Shown here piece by piece: positions 45,034 through 54,237 of a stretch of DNA of 64,000 nucleotides. Source of the DNA: Bacillus sp. es.036 (GTDB lineage Bacteria > Bacillota > Bacilli > Bacillales > Guptibacillaceae); NCBI RefSeq assembly GCF_002563635.1, contig NZ_PDIZ01000001.1, positions 2,728,001 to 2,792,000 on the forward strand, written 5' to 3'. The notes under the pieces are model-generated. The model had not been told where the DNA came from and made no database searches. It saw nothing but the letters and a program-made list of their open reading frames with translations. The stretch's first letter is position 1, and each line of letters begins with the position of its first letter. The position numbers were made by a program, and so were the translations under genes.

Positions 45034-45486
45034 CTATTTACAGCTTAAAATATCATTATTCAGAACCACTGGTCCCAACTTTCCAGTTTTAGAATTGGAA
45101 GCTCTCACTTGAACTTTAGCATTGTTTAATTTTGCAGTGATCAAGTCAAACCTTCCCGACCAGGTAGGACTATCTTCTTCTGGAGTAGGATAAAGTCTGA
45201 ACCTCCAGCTTATTTCACCAGGTATAAAAGCAAATCCCTCATAAATATCATATTCGCCGTATGTAGAGGGTTCAGGTAGATGAACACTTAAGATACTGAT
45301 ATTAGTTCTGGCAAAGCTTGGTGGAATCAATTGAACTTTATAAATTAGTGCACTTCCTCTTGCATTAGTAAGACCTTCATCGATTGGGTCTAACACCATA
45401 CTGCAAGGCATTGAGATAGCAATTGATTCTTTAGGAAAAAGAACTACTGAAGCCAGAAGGGATGTAATCAATAGAGTTTTTTTCAT
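45034..45486 (-). CDS. Secreted protein of unknown function, 150 residues
   Basis: Signal peptide MKKTLLITSLLASVVLFPKESIA, then about 127 residues with two Cys (in MPCSMV and at the C-terminus LSCK) that may form one disulfide. The middle, YIYEGFAFIPGEISWRFRLYPTPE-like with WSGRFDLITAKLNNAKVQVRAS, suggests a beta-sandwich. GAGAGG before the ATG. Its stop touches the repeat. No family recognised. Confidence 0.72.
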   Translation of the reverse strand: MKKTLLITSLLASVVLFPKESIAISMPCSMVLDPIDEGLTNARGSALIYKVQLIPPSFARTNISILSVHLPEPSTYGEYDIYEGFAFIPGEISWRFRLYPTPEEDSPTWSGRFDLITAKLNNAKVQVRASNSKTGKLGPVVLNNDILSCK

Positions 45487-45557
45487 ATGTATACCTCTCT
45501 TTTTTTGATTAGCTTTCCCTAATGACTACTCAATATATGAATTAGCTGCTTGATATA

Positions 45558-45588
45558 CTTCAGCAAACGCTCCGACGTTAATTGAATA
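45558..45588 (+). repeat. Array repeat 5
   Basis: CTTCAGCAAACGCTCCGACG followed by TTAATTGAATA. The right box is diverged (GACGTTAATTGAATA); left arm weak. Confidence 0.7.
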
Positions 45589-45605
45589 ACAGTACACTAA
45601 TTAAC

Positions 45606-45761
45606 TTAAAACATTAGATTTCGTAGGAATAAAACACCATATAGTAAAGCTCCTCCAATAAAAACTAACAGTCCGACCATTACAAAACCATAGATATATC
45701 CTTTCCCCATTGCAAATAAGTCTGAAATAATATTCTTAACAGTATTGAATAGTATTTGCAT
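45606..45761 (-). CDS. 51-residue single- or two-TM protein
   Basis: ATG with GAGGGGG before it. MQILFNTVKNIISDLFAMGK forms an amphipathic start, then YIYGFVMVGLLVFIGGALLYGVLF a membrane segment. Sole gene between repeats 5 and 6, stop 18 bases from repeat 5. No family recognised. Confidence 0.65.
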   Translation of the reverse strand: MQILFNTVKNIISDLFAMGKGYIYGFVMVGLLVFIGGALLYGVLFLRNLMF

Positions 45762-45874
45762 AGTACCCCCTCTAACATAACAATTGTTACTCTAGCTATC
45801 TTAATTATTAATACGAAACATTCTCTTGAATGCTTTCATATCTCTTCAACGGAAAACTTTTTAAACCTACATAG

Positions 45875-45918
45875 GGAGTTCATTTTTTATTAAGCAAGCG
45901 CTCCGAGATTGTTGAAGA
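45875..45918 (+). repeat. Array repeat 6, short type
   Basis: GGAG-TTCATTTTTTATTAAGC...GCTCC with box GCTCCGAGATTGTTGAAGA; CCTACATA stands just before. The remaining 250 bases to the next gene look like promoter DNA only. Confidence 0.85.
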
Positions 45919-46165
45919 CTCGATATCAAGATAATTAAAACCCAAAAAACAGAATTTAGACGATTCAACTTGGATAAAACTATCTTACGACTAATTTAGT
46001 TATGAATTGAACTAGCCAGAAAACATTCTATATAGATAAATCAAAAAGGGTACAATATGTTTAGTGAAACAAAAAATAATATATCGTTTATCTTAGAGCT
46101 ATGAAATAATTCATTCAAAAGATTTCAATTTCAGATCTACAACAATCAAGTTTAAGGAGTATAGG

Positions 46166-46699
46166 ATGAAAAAAACTCTACTTTCAGGTGCACTATTAAT
46201 ATTCATAATAGTTATTGTAAATCATCTTTCTGCCTCAGATTTTGAAGAGAAGAAAGCATTGGAAGTATCAAATTCTAACTTACAGGCAGCTGATTTCAAC
46301 TTAAGTAATTTTAATGGTGAAAACTACTCATTAGAAGTTCTTCAAGAAAAACCGTTGATAATTAATTTTTGGGCATCCTGGTGTGGACCGTGCAATAATG
46401 AAGCACCACTTCTCGTTGATTTATACGAACAATATGGAGAAAATATTGAGTTTTACGGCATTAACACCACTGATGGAGAACTAAAAATCAAAGATGCCAA
46501 AGGATTTATGGAGAAATTCAACATTAATTTTCCTGTATTATTAGATATTGAAGGTAGTGTATCCAAAGAATATGGAGTCATAGCGTTACCGACTACCTAC
46601 TTTATTGATCAAAATGGAGTTATAGTTGATAAAATTCTAGGTGAAGCCTCAAAAGAAGAGCTTGAAATGAAAATAAAAAAATTAATAAATGAAACATAA
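46166..46699 (+). CDS. ResA/TlpA-type membrane thiol-disulfide oxidoreductase
   Basis: 177 residues, AAGGAG site. One N-terminal membrane anchor (TLLSGALLIFIIVIVNHLS), then a thioredoxin fold facing outside with active site WASWCGPCNNEAP (Cys 74 and 77) and cis-proline in IALPTTYFID. One of few plus-strand cargo genes. ResA/StoA relatives reduce cytochrome c apoproteins or spore proteins; no partner genes are near, so the target is open. Confidence 0.88.
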   Translation: MKKTLLSGALLIFIIVIVNHLSASDFEEKKALEVSNSNLQAADFNLSNFNGENYSLEVLQEKPLIINFWASWCGPCNNEAPLLVDLYEQYGENIEFYGINTTDGELKIKDAKGFMEKFNINFPVLLDIEGSVSKEYGVIALPTTYFIDQNGVIVDKILGEASKEELEMKIKKLINET

Positions 46700-46825
46700 A
46701 TCTGATAATGTTCAATATTCAATTAGATGGCATTTGAAAAGTTGGAATTAGTGACCTCTATGAATTTAGATTGATTTTACAAACTCTAGATAACCTTTTC
46801 TTTCCTCGTCCTCCTGTTTTTTTAT

Positions 46826-47059
46826 TTAAGCTCTTTTCTTTTCAATTAATGTCCAAACTCCATAAATCAATATGGAAGCAGCCATCATTATTAAGAAGGC
46901 ATTAGTAATTAAATTAAAATCTAATTCATTAATTGTTTTAGTAATTTCACCGTTCTTTCCGGTTTGGTGAATTGTCCAGCCATTGTAGCCCAGAAAAAAA
47001 TACGAAAGCGTAAATGCGATTATTAAACCGCCTAATAAAGAAAACCAAGTTTTCATCAT
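46826..47059 (-). CDS. 77-residue two-TM protein
   Basis: ATG after AAGGGG. Membrane helices at 7-25 and 52-70 separated by an external loop NGWTIHQTGKNGEITKTINE. Converges with the ResA-like gene; both lie between repeats 6 and 7, so this unit has two genes. No family recognised. Confidence 0.7.
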   Translation of the reverse strand: MMKTWFSLLGGLIIAFTLSYFFLGYNGWTIHQTGKNGEITKTINELDFNLITNAFLIMMAASILIYGVWTLIEKKRA

Positions 47060-47138
47060 AGACCAACCCCTTTTTACACTCTATGTCCTTAATGGCTCTT
47101 CAGTATTATCTTCAATAATTCTTATACAAAACTACATA

Positions 47139-47183
47139 GAGCGCTTCCTTTTTATTGCGGAAACGCTCCGAGATTGTTGAAGT
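47139..47183 (+). repeat. Array repeat 7, short type (model copy)
   Basis: Arms GAGCGCTTCC and GGAAACGCTC pair over 10 bases with one mismatch, ten-base loop, box GCTCCGAGATTGTTGAAGT. ACTACATA precedes. Confidence 0.92.
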
Positions 47184-47205
47184 CTCGATTTCATAACATA
47201 GGGAT

Positions 47206-48105
47206 TTATTCTTTCACTTTTATACTATTAAAAATGGAGTCTACAGCTCTCTTTATAACTTCAGGATTTTCAAGATGAACCCTATGTCCGGACTCTTTTG
47301 CCAAAATATATTTAGTGTTGGAGTTTAACTTTGTTTGATTGCGAATTAAATTTTGCCATATATTTTCTATGTCTTCGGCTTCTGACTTATGTAACCCTTC
47401 ACTTTCTACCATTTCTATAATTGAAGCCTTTGGATCCCTACCTATCACTATAGTAAAAGTATCAGGGAAGGCTTTGTAATAATTCGTTTCCCTGGACAAT
47501 AGGTCAAATTCTAGTTCTTCACTTAGAGATTCGAACATGGTCGGGTTACTCATAAATTTCTCTACTTCTTTATGACTGATGCTTGGTAATATCTCTTTAA
47601 GCTCATTAACCCAATCTGCCATCTCCAGTTGTAGATGTTTTTTTGAAAGACCGGAATATGTTTTACATTTTTCTATCCAAGCTTCTGTACTATTGCCGTC
47701 CTCTCCCTCGATCTCAACTTCATCAAGCCTATAAGCATCAAATGAAGTTGAGTCGACTAAAACAAACCCACTAGCCACGTTCGGATACTCCTGAGCAAAT
47801 TGCTGAAGAATGAGTCCTCCGTATGAATGACCTATGATAATAGGTGAAGTAATACTAAGTTTCTTAATTAGTGCATTTAGATCCTTTGCGTTTTCCCTGC
47901 GATTTCTTGTTGTTATCCCTTTATCACTCTTGCCGCAGCCAGCTCTATTGTAAATAATAACTCTTGCGTGTCTTGAAAGATCTTCCCACAAAGCATTCCA
48001 TTCAGATAAAGGACTTATCATACCTGGTTGGATGATTATAGTTCTACCATTGCCTTTCATCCATACCTCGAGCTCTTTGTCACCGATATCGACGAGTTTC
48101 TTAAT
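47206..48105 (-). CDS. Alpha/beta-hydrolase
   Basis: About 299 residues. Nucleophile elbow GHSYGGLILQQF (Ser about 94), oxyanion HG-equivalent IIQPGMISPLSEW, catalytic His in ESGHRVHLENPE near the C-terminus. Strong site GGAGGTG stands at 48112-48118, inside the frame that begins at an ATG at 48129, so I take the ATT at 48105, eight bases after it. Whether ATT or that ATG is used needs N-terminal data. Stop is about 25 bases from repeat 7. Substrate unknown. Confidence 0.85.
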   Translation of the reverse strand: MKKLVDIGDKELEVWMKGNGRTIIIQPGMISPLSEWNALWEDLSRHARVIIYNRAGCGKSDKGITTRNRRENAKDLNALIKKLSITSPIIIGHSYGGLILQQFAQEYPNVASGFVLVDSTSFDAYRLDEVEIEGEDGNSTEAWIEKCKTYSGLSKKHLQLEMADWVNELKEILPSISHKEVEKFMSNPTMFESLSEELEFDLLSRETNYYKAFPDTFTIVIGRDPKASIIEMVESEGLHKSEAEDIENIWQNLIRNQTKLNSNTKYILAKESGHRVHLENPEVIKRAVDSIFNSIKVKE

Positions 48106-48183
48106 ATTAATCACCTCCAAGTGTCCCATTTACTTCTGATATATCTCGTTTCATAGGGAAGTGAAGGACACTTAACTATTATT

Positions 48184-48210
48184 AGATAATCGCTCCGATT
48201 ATCAGGAATA
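48184..48210 (+). repeat. Array repeat 8
   Basis: GATAATCGCTCCGATTATC is itself an inverted repeat around the box; no long left arm. Box continues CAGGAATA. Confidence 0.75.
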
Positions 48211-48259
48211 AGCGAGGATCTTCTATTAAATAGTTTTATCTAGTATCAAACCATTTCTG

Positions 48260-48550
48260 TTAGTGATAGGATTCATATTTTATAAAGAAGGGGATGAACG
48301 TAGAAATACATATGCCCATCAAAACCATATAAATCAACCTAACACCAATAGAATAGCTGGATAAATAGAACCCAAAAATCAACATCGGAAGAATAATTGA
48401 TAGAGACACTAAAACTCTTGATAAATATGTAATCTTATTTTTCGTCCCGCAATTATTACAAGTGATTGGTCTGTAAATTCCCCAGATATTTTTTATTATG
48501 GTTCTCCATTTAAAAGGTTTCCCACATCTATTACACTTTGGTAACCCCAT
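48260..48550 (-). CDS. Zinc-ribbon membrane protein (CxxC-20-CxxC type)
   Basis: 96 residues from the ATG at 48550 with GAGGAG before it. CNRC and CNNC (about 24 residues apart) form the ribbon, then two membrane helices. Close relative in layout of 39021-39332: both have PKC-xx-CG, FKW and two C-terminal helices. So one copy lies in the array and one outside it. Stop 50 bases from repeat 8. Confidence 0.78.
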   Translation of the reverse strand: MGLPKCNRCGKPFKWRTIIKNIWGIYRPITCNNCGTKNKITYLSRVLVSLSIILPMLIFGFYLSSYSIGVRLIYMVLMGICISTFIPFFIKYESYH

Positions 48551-48620
48551 CCAATTCACTCCTCATACATTTCCTTTATATCACCCTTTACCGTTTACTC
48601 TGCTATGATATTGCATAATC

Positions 48621-48640
48621 GCTCGGAGATAATGGAATAT
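48621..48640 (+). repeat. Array repeat 9
   Basis: GCTCGGAGATAATGGAATAT, with one change in the core (CTCG for CTCC). No clear left arm beyond TAATC. Confidence 0.75.
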
Positions 48641-48642
48641 CG

Positions 48643-48788
48643 TCATATTCCAGCTACTGAATTAATATACCGATGGTAACGCTTCCCATTGAGAGAGCAT
48701 TTTCTATAAGAGTAATCTTCCACAATCTTCGTTCTAACTTGTTCGGGGGTTAAGTACAGTTTTCGGTTTTCATAATTTCTACTGGCAA
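48643..48788 (-). pseudogene. Frameshifted small gene remnant
   Basis: A good site GGGGGAATT precedes TTG at 48788, but that frame stops after 12 codons, while the neighbouring frame stays open for 48 codons (TPEQVRTKIVEDYSYRKCS) and ends at repeat 9. Best explained as a small cassette gene broken by one frameshift. No family recognised. Confidence 0.4.
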
Positions 48789-48879
48789 TTTAATTCCCCC
48801 TATAATTTTTTCTGATATGTTAACGACTGTTCAATATATAAAGGGGAATTTTATAAAACAAAGTAAACCATTTTTAAAA

Positions 48880-49233
48880 TTAGTTAGTTTTTTTCCTGAA
48901 TTTCATCATTATTAAAAATGCTAATATGAGGTAAGCGACCAAACCTACCAACATAGGAAGTAATGCTTGTTCTTCACGGAGGAAATCAAAGTTTCTCAGT
49001 ACCCCTGCAGCTAGAATAGCAAAAGCGATGACAATTAATCCCAAGATTAATTTGTATTGTTTTCTTGAGGGGGAATCACTTAATGGATAAATCATTAATA
49101 TAACTACCAAAGAACCTACAAAGTAATAGTTTAAAGAAATCATTTCCGCACTTAGCGATTCTGCATTCATCAAGATAGCCATTTCTGTAGCTGATGCAGC
49201 TATTATTAAAAGAAACCATTTAAAATATTTCAT
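48880..49233 (-). CDS. Four-TM membrane protein, 117 residues
   Basis: ATG with GAGAGG before it. Four membrane helices; polar loop YPLSDSPSRKQYKL between helices 2 and 3; Lys/Arg tail KFRKKTN. In the unit between repeats 9 and 10, with the broken gene. No family recognised. Confidence 0.72.
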   Translation of the reverse strand: MKYFKWFLLIIAASATEMAILMNAESLSAEMISLNYYFVGSLVVILMIYPLSDSPSRKQYKLILGLIVIAFAILAAGVLRNFDFLREEQALLPMLVGLVAYLILAFLIMMKFRKKTN

Positions 49234-49359
49234 AACGCCTCTCTTTCCAATATTAATATCTTTGGAACCTTATTTAAGATTTCTTTCTTCATATTAAACC
49301 ACTTAATTCATTAAAATATCTCGGTATTAAAGACTTCACCTATGCTGCGCATACCTCTA

Positions 49360-49457
49360 ATACCAATTATTTCAAATCCACCTACATAACTCAATCTTTT
49401 ATTTCAAATTAAAAGGAGCCTATCCTATTACAGATAAGCTCCGATTATATTGAATAA
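49360..49457 (+). repeat. Array repeat 10, long type
   Basis: Starts TACCAATTATTTCAAAT, contains CCTACATAACTCAATC, stem GGAGCCTATC / GATAAGCTCC, box GCTCCGATTATATTGAATA. Confidence 0.92.
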
Positions 49458-49518
49458 GAAGTATAACTATTGTAATGTATAATCGATATGGTAATTTCCA
49501 TCCAAAAGGAGGTAGATC

Positions 49519-49758
49519 TTGAAAAAATCTCATATTTTTAATATCTTTTCAGGCATTCTTATTACTATCATATGGATTTATCAGATTGTAGCAAATGGAG
49601 CCTACCCTTTGTTACCACTAGTGATGATTGTATTGGTCCTGATATTATACATAATGGAACGAAAGGGCGTAGACACTGTTTATTGGGCTGCACCAACTAT
49701 TGTATTGCTTCTAATTAGCTTATGGACTATGGTTCCAGAATTCTTTTTTGGACCTTAA
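49519..49758 (+). CDS. 79-residue three-TM protein
   Basis: ATG-type start (TTG GAA preceded by AAGGAGG; first codon TTG/ATG of KKSHIF). Hydrophobic helices IFSGILITIIWIYQIV, LVMIVLVLILYIM and TIVLLLISLWTMV. Plus-strand gene, reading away from the majority, with its own hairpin terminator at 49863-49895. No family recognised. Confidence 0.7.
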   Translation: MKKSHIFNIFSGILITIIWIYQIVANGAYPLLPLVMIVLVLILYIMERKGVDTVYWAAPTIVLLLISLWTMVPEFFFGP

Positions 49759-49862
49759 AAAATTTTTTCGTAACAACAAATTCTGTTCAGGATTACCGAC
49801 TATAAATCAAAAGACAAACAGCAGTAAAAATTAAATGTGTTACTCGCTTATATCTCAAAAAA

Positions 49863-49910
49863 GAGCTTGGTACGACTTTTTTGGTTCCAAGCTCTAAAAA
49901 CGTTTTTTTT
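49863..49910 (+). terminator. Terminator of the 79-residue membrane-protein gene
   Basis: GAGCTTGG / CCAAGCTC stem, then TAAAAACG and a run of eight T. It lies just before repeat 11. Confidence 0.85.
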
Positions 49911-49911
49911 C

Positions 49912-49941
49912 TCCGTAAAAGCTCCGAGATTGTTGAATATG
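49912..49941 (+). repeat. Array repeat 11
   Basis: CCGTAAAAGCTCCGAGATTG then TTGAATATGG; left arm reduced. It includes GTTGAAT, the only copy whose end matches the integron GTTRRRY core, probably by chance. Confidence 0.8.
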
Positions 49942-49957
49942 GTTTCTTGTATATCAT

Positions 49958-51187
49958 TTATACTTCTCTCTTATATACCTTATTGCTTTCAACGATAGTA
50001 CACCCACTATTTTGAAATGTCTTTAACATAGGTATGTTATCTTTTCCCGTACTCCCGATATAATAGGCAGCATCAAAATCATTTTTCAATATATCCAATG
50101 CTTGCTTATGAAGCTGCTTACTCTTTCCCTTACCTCTCTCACTTCGAACCAGTCCAAAGTAAAAAAGTCGACCTTCGTTAGTAGTGCCAGGTTCTATGTG
50201 TGGCATTACTACACCTAAAAGACGATTACTTTCATATGCTACAAGACAGGATGCTTTATAGGTTGAACCTAGCTCCACCTCTACACTTCGCATTTGTTCA
50301 TCCACATTTAATGAAGAAGGCGCATTTAACGAGTTAACCATTGATTCTTTCCAAACCCTCTTAAAATCACTCTTGGAAATTTCATTTAAAGATTTAAATG
50401 AAATGGGAACATCTTCTTTTGGTGAAATGGTATCTAAATCTCTCCGTACAGTAATATTATCTGCACGTAACTCAAATCCATTGTTTTCCAAAAGCGCCTC
50501 AATTTCACTGTTAAACTTAGAGTTAACAAGGACGATGACATTTTTTACGCTTCTAATGGAAGGATCTATTCTCAAATGACCAATAAGTTCAACCATTTCC
50601 GAATGAGTAAGATTCTTCGTTTCTTCAATTGTTAAAAATGTTTCCCCTTCAACAAATTTCACTTTTTCATAAAGGTCCATCCTTTTGGAAAGTTGCTCAT
50701 ATTCTTTTGTGGAAAGAATATGAGCGATAAAAGAAGATTTCTCGTTTCTGTACTCCTCCATATCTTCGCCTTCAAACTTCATCTTCAAATGATTGTAGGC
50801 TTCTGTATATGATGGATGTTCGAAGAAAAATTGAGTTACTTTGCGAAAATTATCTACTGAAGAACCATTAACTGTGAGCTGGATACCAAGAGGTAGTATT
50901 TCATCTTCCTTTTCAAATGCACAAAAAAAGGAAGTTTGGTCACTACCCGTGTTTAAACTATACATTGCCATCAATGATTCTTTTGCTTCGGGGAAATCTT
51001 CTTGAGTCACTCGAACTTGAAGATCAACATCTCCTTTTGTCAAAGAACCTATAACTCCTGTACTACCAACGTGGTAAACCTGTGATTCAGGCAATACTTG
51101 TTTAATCAACCCTGAATGTTTTTGAAAGACTGTTTCTGCATTTATTCGAAACTCCTTTTCAGGAGCGAATGTAACTATCTCTGTCAT
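49958..51187 (-). CDS. GrpB-type nucleotidyltransferase-like and GNAT acetyltransferase fusion
   Basis: 409 residues, CAGGAGG site. Residues 1-165 match GrpB/UPF0157 nucleotidyltransferase-like proteins: VYHVGSTGVIGSLTKGDVDLQVRV carries GS plus the DxD pair. Residues 245-409 are a GNAT acetyltransferase with LVRSERGKGKSKQLHKQAL and the final QNSGCTIVESNKVY. A linker with helical segments joins them. Two-domain fusion of enzymes that can modify small molecules such as antibiotics; substrate unknown. Stop about 20 bases from repeat 11. Confidence 0.82.
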   Translation of the reverse strand: MTEIVTFAPEKEFRINAETVFQKHSGLIKQVLPESQVYHVGSTGVIGSLTKGDVDLQVRVTQEDFPEAKESLMAMYSLNTGSDQTSFFCAFEKEDEILPLGIQLTVNGSSVDNFRKVTQFFFEHPSYTEAYNHLKMKFEGEDMEEYRNEKSSFIAHILSTKEYEQLSKRMDLYEKVKFVEGETFLTIEETKNLTHSEMVELIGHLRIDPSIRSVKNVIVLVNSKFNSEIEALLENNGFELRADNITVRRDLDTISPKEDVPISFKSLNEISKSDFKRVWKESMVNSLNAPSSLNVDEQMRSVEVELGSTYKASCLVAYESNRLLGVVMPHIEPGTTNEGRLFYFGLVRSERGKGKSKQLHKQALDILKNDFDAAYYIGSTGKDNIPMLKTFQNSGCTIVESNKVYKREV

Positions 51188-51317
51188 AACCGCAGTACCT
51201 CCTGAGTTTTATAATATCGATGTTGTACAACTCAGAAATCACATTGGAATCCCTCGCTTTTCGTTTAATTTTATCCAGCAACATCTTTAACCTACCAGAC
51301 ATTTAGGATGCATCTCT

Positions 51318-51416
51318 AATACCAATTATTTCAAACCAATCCACATAACTCAATCTTTTATTTCAAATTAAAAGAGCTTATCTTATTTAAAGATAAGCTC
51401 CCTTTAACAAAAGAGT
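51318..51416 (+). repeat. Array repeat 12, long type with perfect stem
   Basis: AATACCAATTATTTCAAACC start; arms GAGCTTATCTT / AAGATAAGCTC pair over 11 bases (loop ATTTA). Box is degenerate: GCTCCCTTTAACAAAAGAG. Confidence 0.88.
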
Positions 51417-51428
51417 AAATAGTTTTGG

Positions 51429-52067
51429 TCAGGCATCCTCTAAATTACTCAGTAATCTCTTTAATAATATACTTGCGATTACTAGAACGCCTACAATAAT
51501 AATAAGCAGAAGAGGGAAAGTGTAAGTTGCAAAAACCGAAATAACCATCACAATCCCTACGATAAGTATAAAAAGTAGATTAGTCCATTGCTCATTTAAG
51601 CCTTTAAGAAGAGCGTAAAGTGAAGCTACAAAAGCAGCTGGTGCATAAAAGAGTAAGCTAAGAAATATTACTAGGAAGTAATGAACTTGATAAAGAAAGG
51701 GGAGCGTACTACTTAAGTAAGCTTCGCTCTCGGGGCTAATATAAAAAGTTACTATCAATCCCGTAACAATTAAGACTGCTGCAATAAAGTAGTGAACAAG
51801 ACTCACAAAGAACTTAGCGAAAACAAGTTCACTTCCATTAGCTAATGGATTTTTCCAAATAACTTTCGCTTGAGAGTTTGGCACTTTTACAATTAATGCA
51901 GCGTGTTGCATTGGTAAGATGTACAAAGATAGAAATAAGTAAAAAGCCCAATGGAATCCATTATTTGATATGTATGGAACTCCTATTATCAAAACAACAA
52001 ATAATATTGTTAGTTTTAATAAACTAAATTTGATCTTTTTTAATTCATTTTTAACTAGTTCAGACAA
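51429..52067 (-). CDS. Orphan ABC-2-like permease, six TM
   Basis: 212 residues from a TTG with TGGAGG before it. Six hydrophobic segments; MSELVKNELKKIKFSLLKL is the amphipathic cytoplasmic start typical of ABC-2 permeases, and LKGLNEQWTNLLFI a loop of that family. No ATPase gene lies nearby, so it would have to borrow one. Sits alone between repeats 12 and 13. Confidence 0.72.
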   Translation of the reverse strand: MSELVKNELKKIKFSLLKLTILFVVLIIGVPYISNNGFHWAFYLFLSLYILPMQHAALIVKVPNSQAKVIWKNPLANGSELVFAKFFVSLVHYFIAAVLIVTGLIVTFYISPESEAYLSSTLPFLYQVHYFLVIFLSLLFYAPAAFVASLYALLKGLNEQWTNLLFILIVGIVMVISVFATYTFPLLLIIIVGVLVIASILLKRLLSNLEDA

Positions 52068-52140
52068 TTAGTACCTCCAGAATTGTTTCGTGTTATGTCT
52101 TCACAAGAGATTTTACACGACTACATTAACTTAATAAAGG

Positions 52141-52213
52141 GAATAACTCAATCTTTTCTTTCATAAAAGGAATCCTATCTTATTACTGATAAGCTCCGAG
52201 ATTCTGGAATAAG
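52141..52213 (+). repeat. Array repeat 13, long type
   Basis: ATAACTCAATCTTTTCTTTC, then TCCTATCTTATTACTGATAA and box GCTCCGAGATTCTGGAATA. The 145 bases between it and the intron hold no gene. Confidence 0.9.
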
Positions 52214-52356
52214 GCGCTGATTTCTAATTAATTATTATTACTCTTGAAAATGAGTAATCATATTTCTCTTTAAAAGTTTATGTTTCCACATCTTTATTCT
52301 CATTCCATTGGAATTCTGGACCTGCTACTTACGAATTAGCCGTACCAAGTTATACA

Positions 52357-54237
52357 ATCGAGTAGGAGGGGAAATATAATTCCCCCGACCTCTCACACCA
52401 CCGTACGTACCGTTCGGTATACGGCTGTTCAACCTTTTGAGTAACGTGACTCATAAATTGTAGAGATTTCTTTTAATCCCCATTTTATGAGTCTCTTTTT
52501 TGTAAGTGCGCGTTGAAGAATTTCCGATCGTGTAATCCTCCAGTATCCCTTACGGGAGTTAGCCAATTTCATGGCATCCTCATGATCGATGCCATATTTG
52601 CGAAGCATTTTAAATTTCGTCTTAACTTTCTTCCACCTTTTCCAGATGATCTGTCTGAGTCGATGGTTTAACCTTCCTTCGATATCCTTAATGAACGCCT
52701 TCATTCTCGCGATACCGTAATAGTTAATCCATCCCACCGTTATCCGATTGATATCTGTGATAATCTGTTCCCATGGGCCGGCTCTTTTCCGACTGGTTAG
52801 CTTTTTGAGTTTGTTTTTGAATCGTTGTTTCGCCGACCTGCTTGGTCGGCTTCCAACCTTCCCATGAGATTTTGGATATTGAACCCAAGGAAAGTGGCTG
52901 AAGTAGCGCCGCAAACCTGGCTTTTCTTTTGATTAATGGTTAACCCAAGATCTTTCTCAATGTATTCCGAGATACTTTCCATCACTCTTTCACCTGCCCG
53001 GGGGCTCTTTACGTAGATGACGAAGTCAACTGCGTAGCGGACAAATCGATGGCCACGTTCTTCTAGTTTTCGATCCAGCTTATTTAAGTAGATGTTTGCG
53101 AGAAGAGGTGAAAGCGGACCACCTTGTGGTGTCCCTTCCGACGTCTTGATATAGATGTCTTTATCAAGAATACCGGAACGCAAGAGTTTCCATATCAGTT
53201 TTAGGATGACTTTGTCCGAGACAAACTCCTCTAAGTAGGCGTGAATCCTCTGATGGTGGATGGTGTCGAAATAGCTTTTCAGGTCACAATCTACTACGGT
53301 GCGATATCCGTCCTTATAGTATTGTTGCGCAACCTTGATTGCCTGATGGCCGTTTCTTCCTTTTCTGAATCCGAAACTGTTGTCAGAAAAGTGAGGATCT
53401 ATTTTGGGTTCGATAACCTGTAGGATAGCCTGTTGTACGACTCGATCCAGTACACATGGGATTCCGAGGTATCGTTTGGTACCATCCTTTTTCGGGATGG
53501 CGACTCTTTTCCCTGGTTGTGGTTGATAAGTTCCATTTAAAAGCTTTGATTTCAGCGATTGGTAGAATGTCTGCATATGTGCTTTAAGTTCATAGACGGT
53601 GATCCCATCAATGCCCGGATTACCTTTGTTTTTCCTACCCTTCTCATATGCATTCCATAGGTTTTCATCGCGAATCACCTGTTTGATTAGTTCGTTACCA
53701 TCTTGTGCTTTCATCTCCATGTCGGCATCCCTACACACTCTTATGTACCTTTCAGTTTCCAACCTATTTCTCCATAAGTAGTCATCTCTCTGGTCATTAC
53801 CACGATGTTTTCTGTGCTTAGGCGGTGATGCCTACACCTCCTTGTTTTCCAAGATTTAAGATTGTTCAGCCCTTCGTTTCATAGAAACTACTATGGCTTA
53901 TGCTGACTTCTTATGATTCATCCACTTATCCCTAAGTAGATTGTTACGTAAATAACCCTTATGAGATCTCCCCGGGTAAGGGTGATAACCTTCCTCCCAT
54001 GTAACTGTTGTATTTACTGTATGGAATTCGGGCAGTATTGGACTTTATTTTGTGTTGCAAACTCGTCCATTCCAATTCAGCCTTTGTATACAATTTCTAT
54101 TCGCAAACTCGGGATTTTGCCGCCGACTTCCTTCAGATTCCACTTCACAATGGACACCCTTGCCTTTGGCTAACAGTTCCTACTGCCAAGCCTGTAGCGG
54201 ACTTTCACCGCCTAGTTATCACCCATGCCGGGCACAC
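52357..54237 (-). mobile_element. Group II intron 1, class-C-like, interrupted
   Basis: 5' end GTGTGCCCGGCATGGG at 54237 and 3' end CCTACTCGAT at 52357, about 1.9 kb. Domain V lies at 52399-52427 (GCCGTA-TACC-GAAC-GGTA-CG-TACGGT). The encoded reverse transcriptase lies in it on the same strand. The intron begins directly 3' of a perfect hairpin (54238-54275), the target type of class C introns. It splits array DNA between repeats 13 and 14. Confidence 0.88.
52429..53762 (-). pseudogene. Intron 1 reverse transcriptase-maturase, frameshifted and catalytically dead
   Basis: Two frames together make one group II RT of about 445 residues: 52797-53762 holds RT (NPGIDGITVYELKAHM, GTPQGGPLSPLLANIYL) and 52429-52914 the maturase (GWINYYGIARMKAF). 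The junction near 52862 is a single frameshift. The RT active site YADD reads YAVD (GTT for GAT at 53024), losing a metal-binding Asp. No HNH domain, as in class C. The intron can hardly move on its own. Confidence 0.9.
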
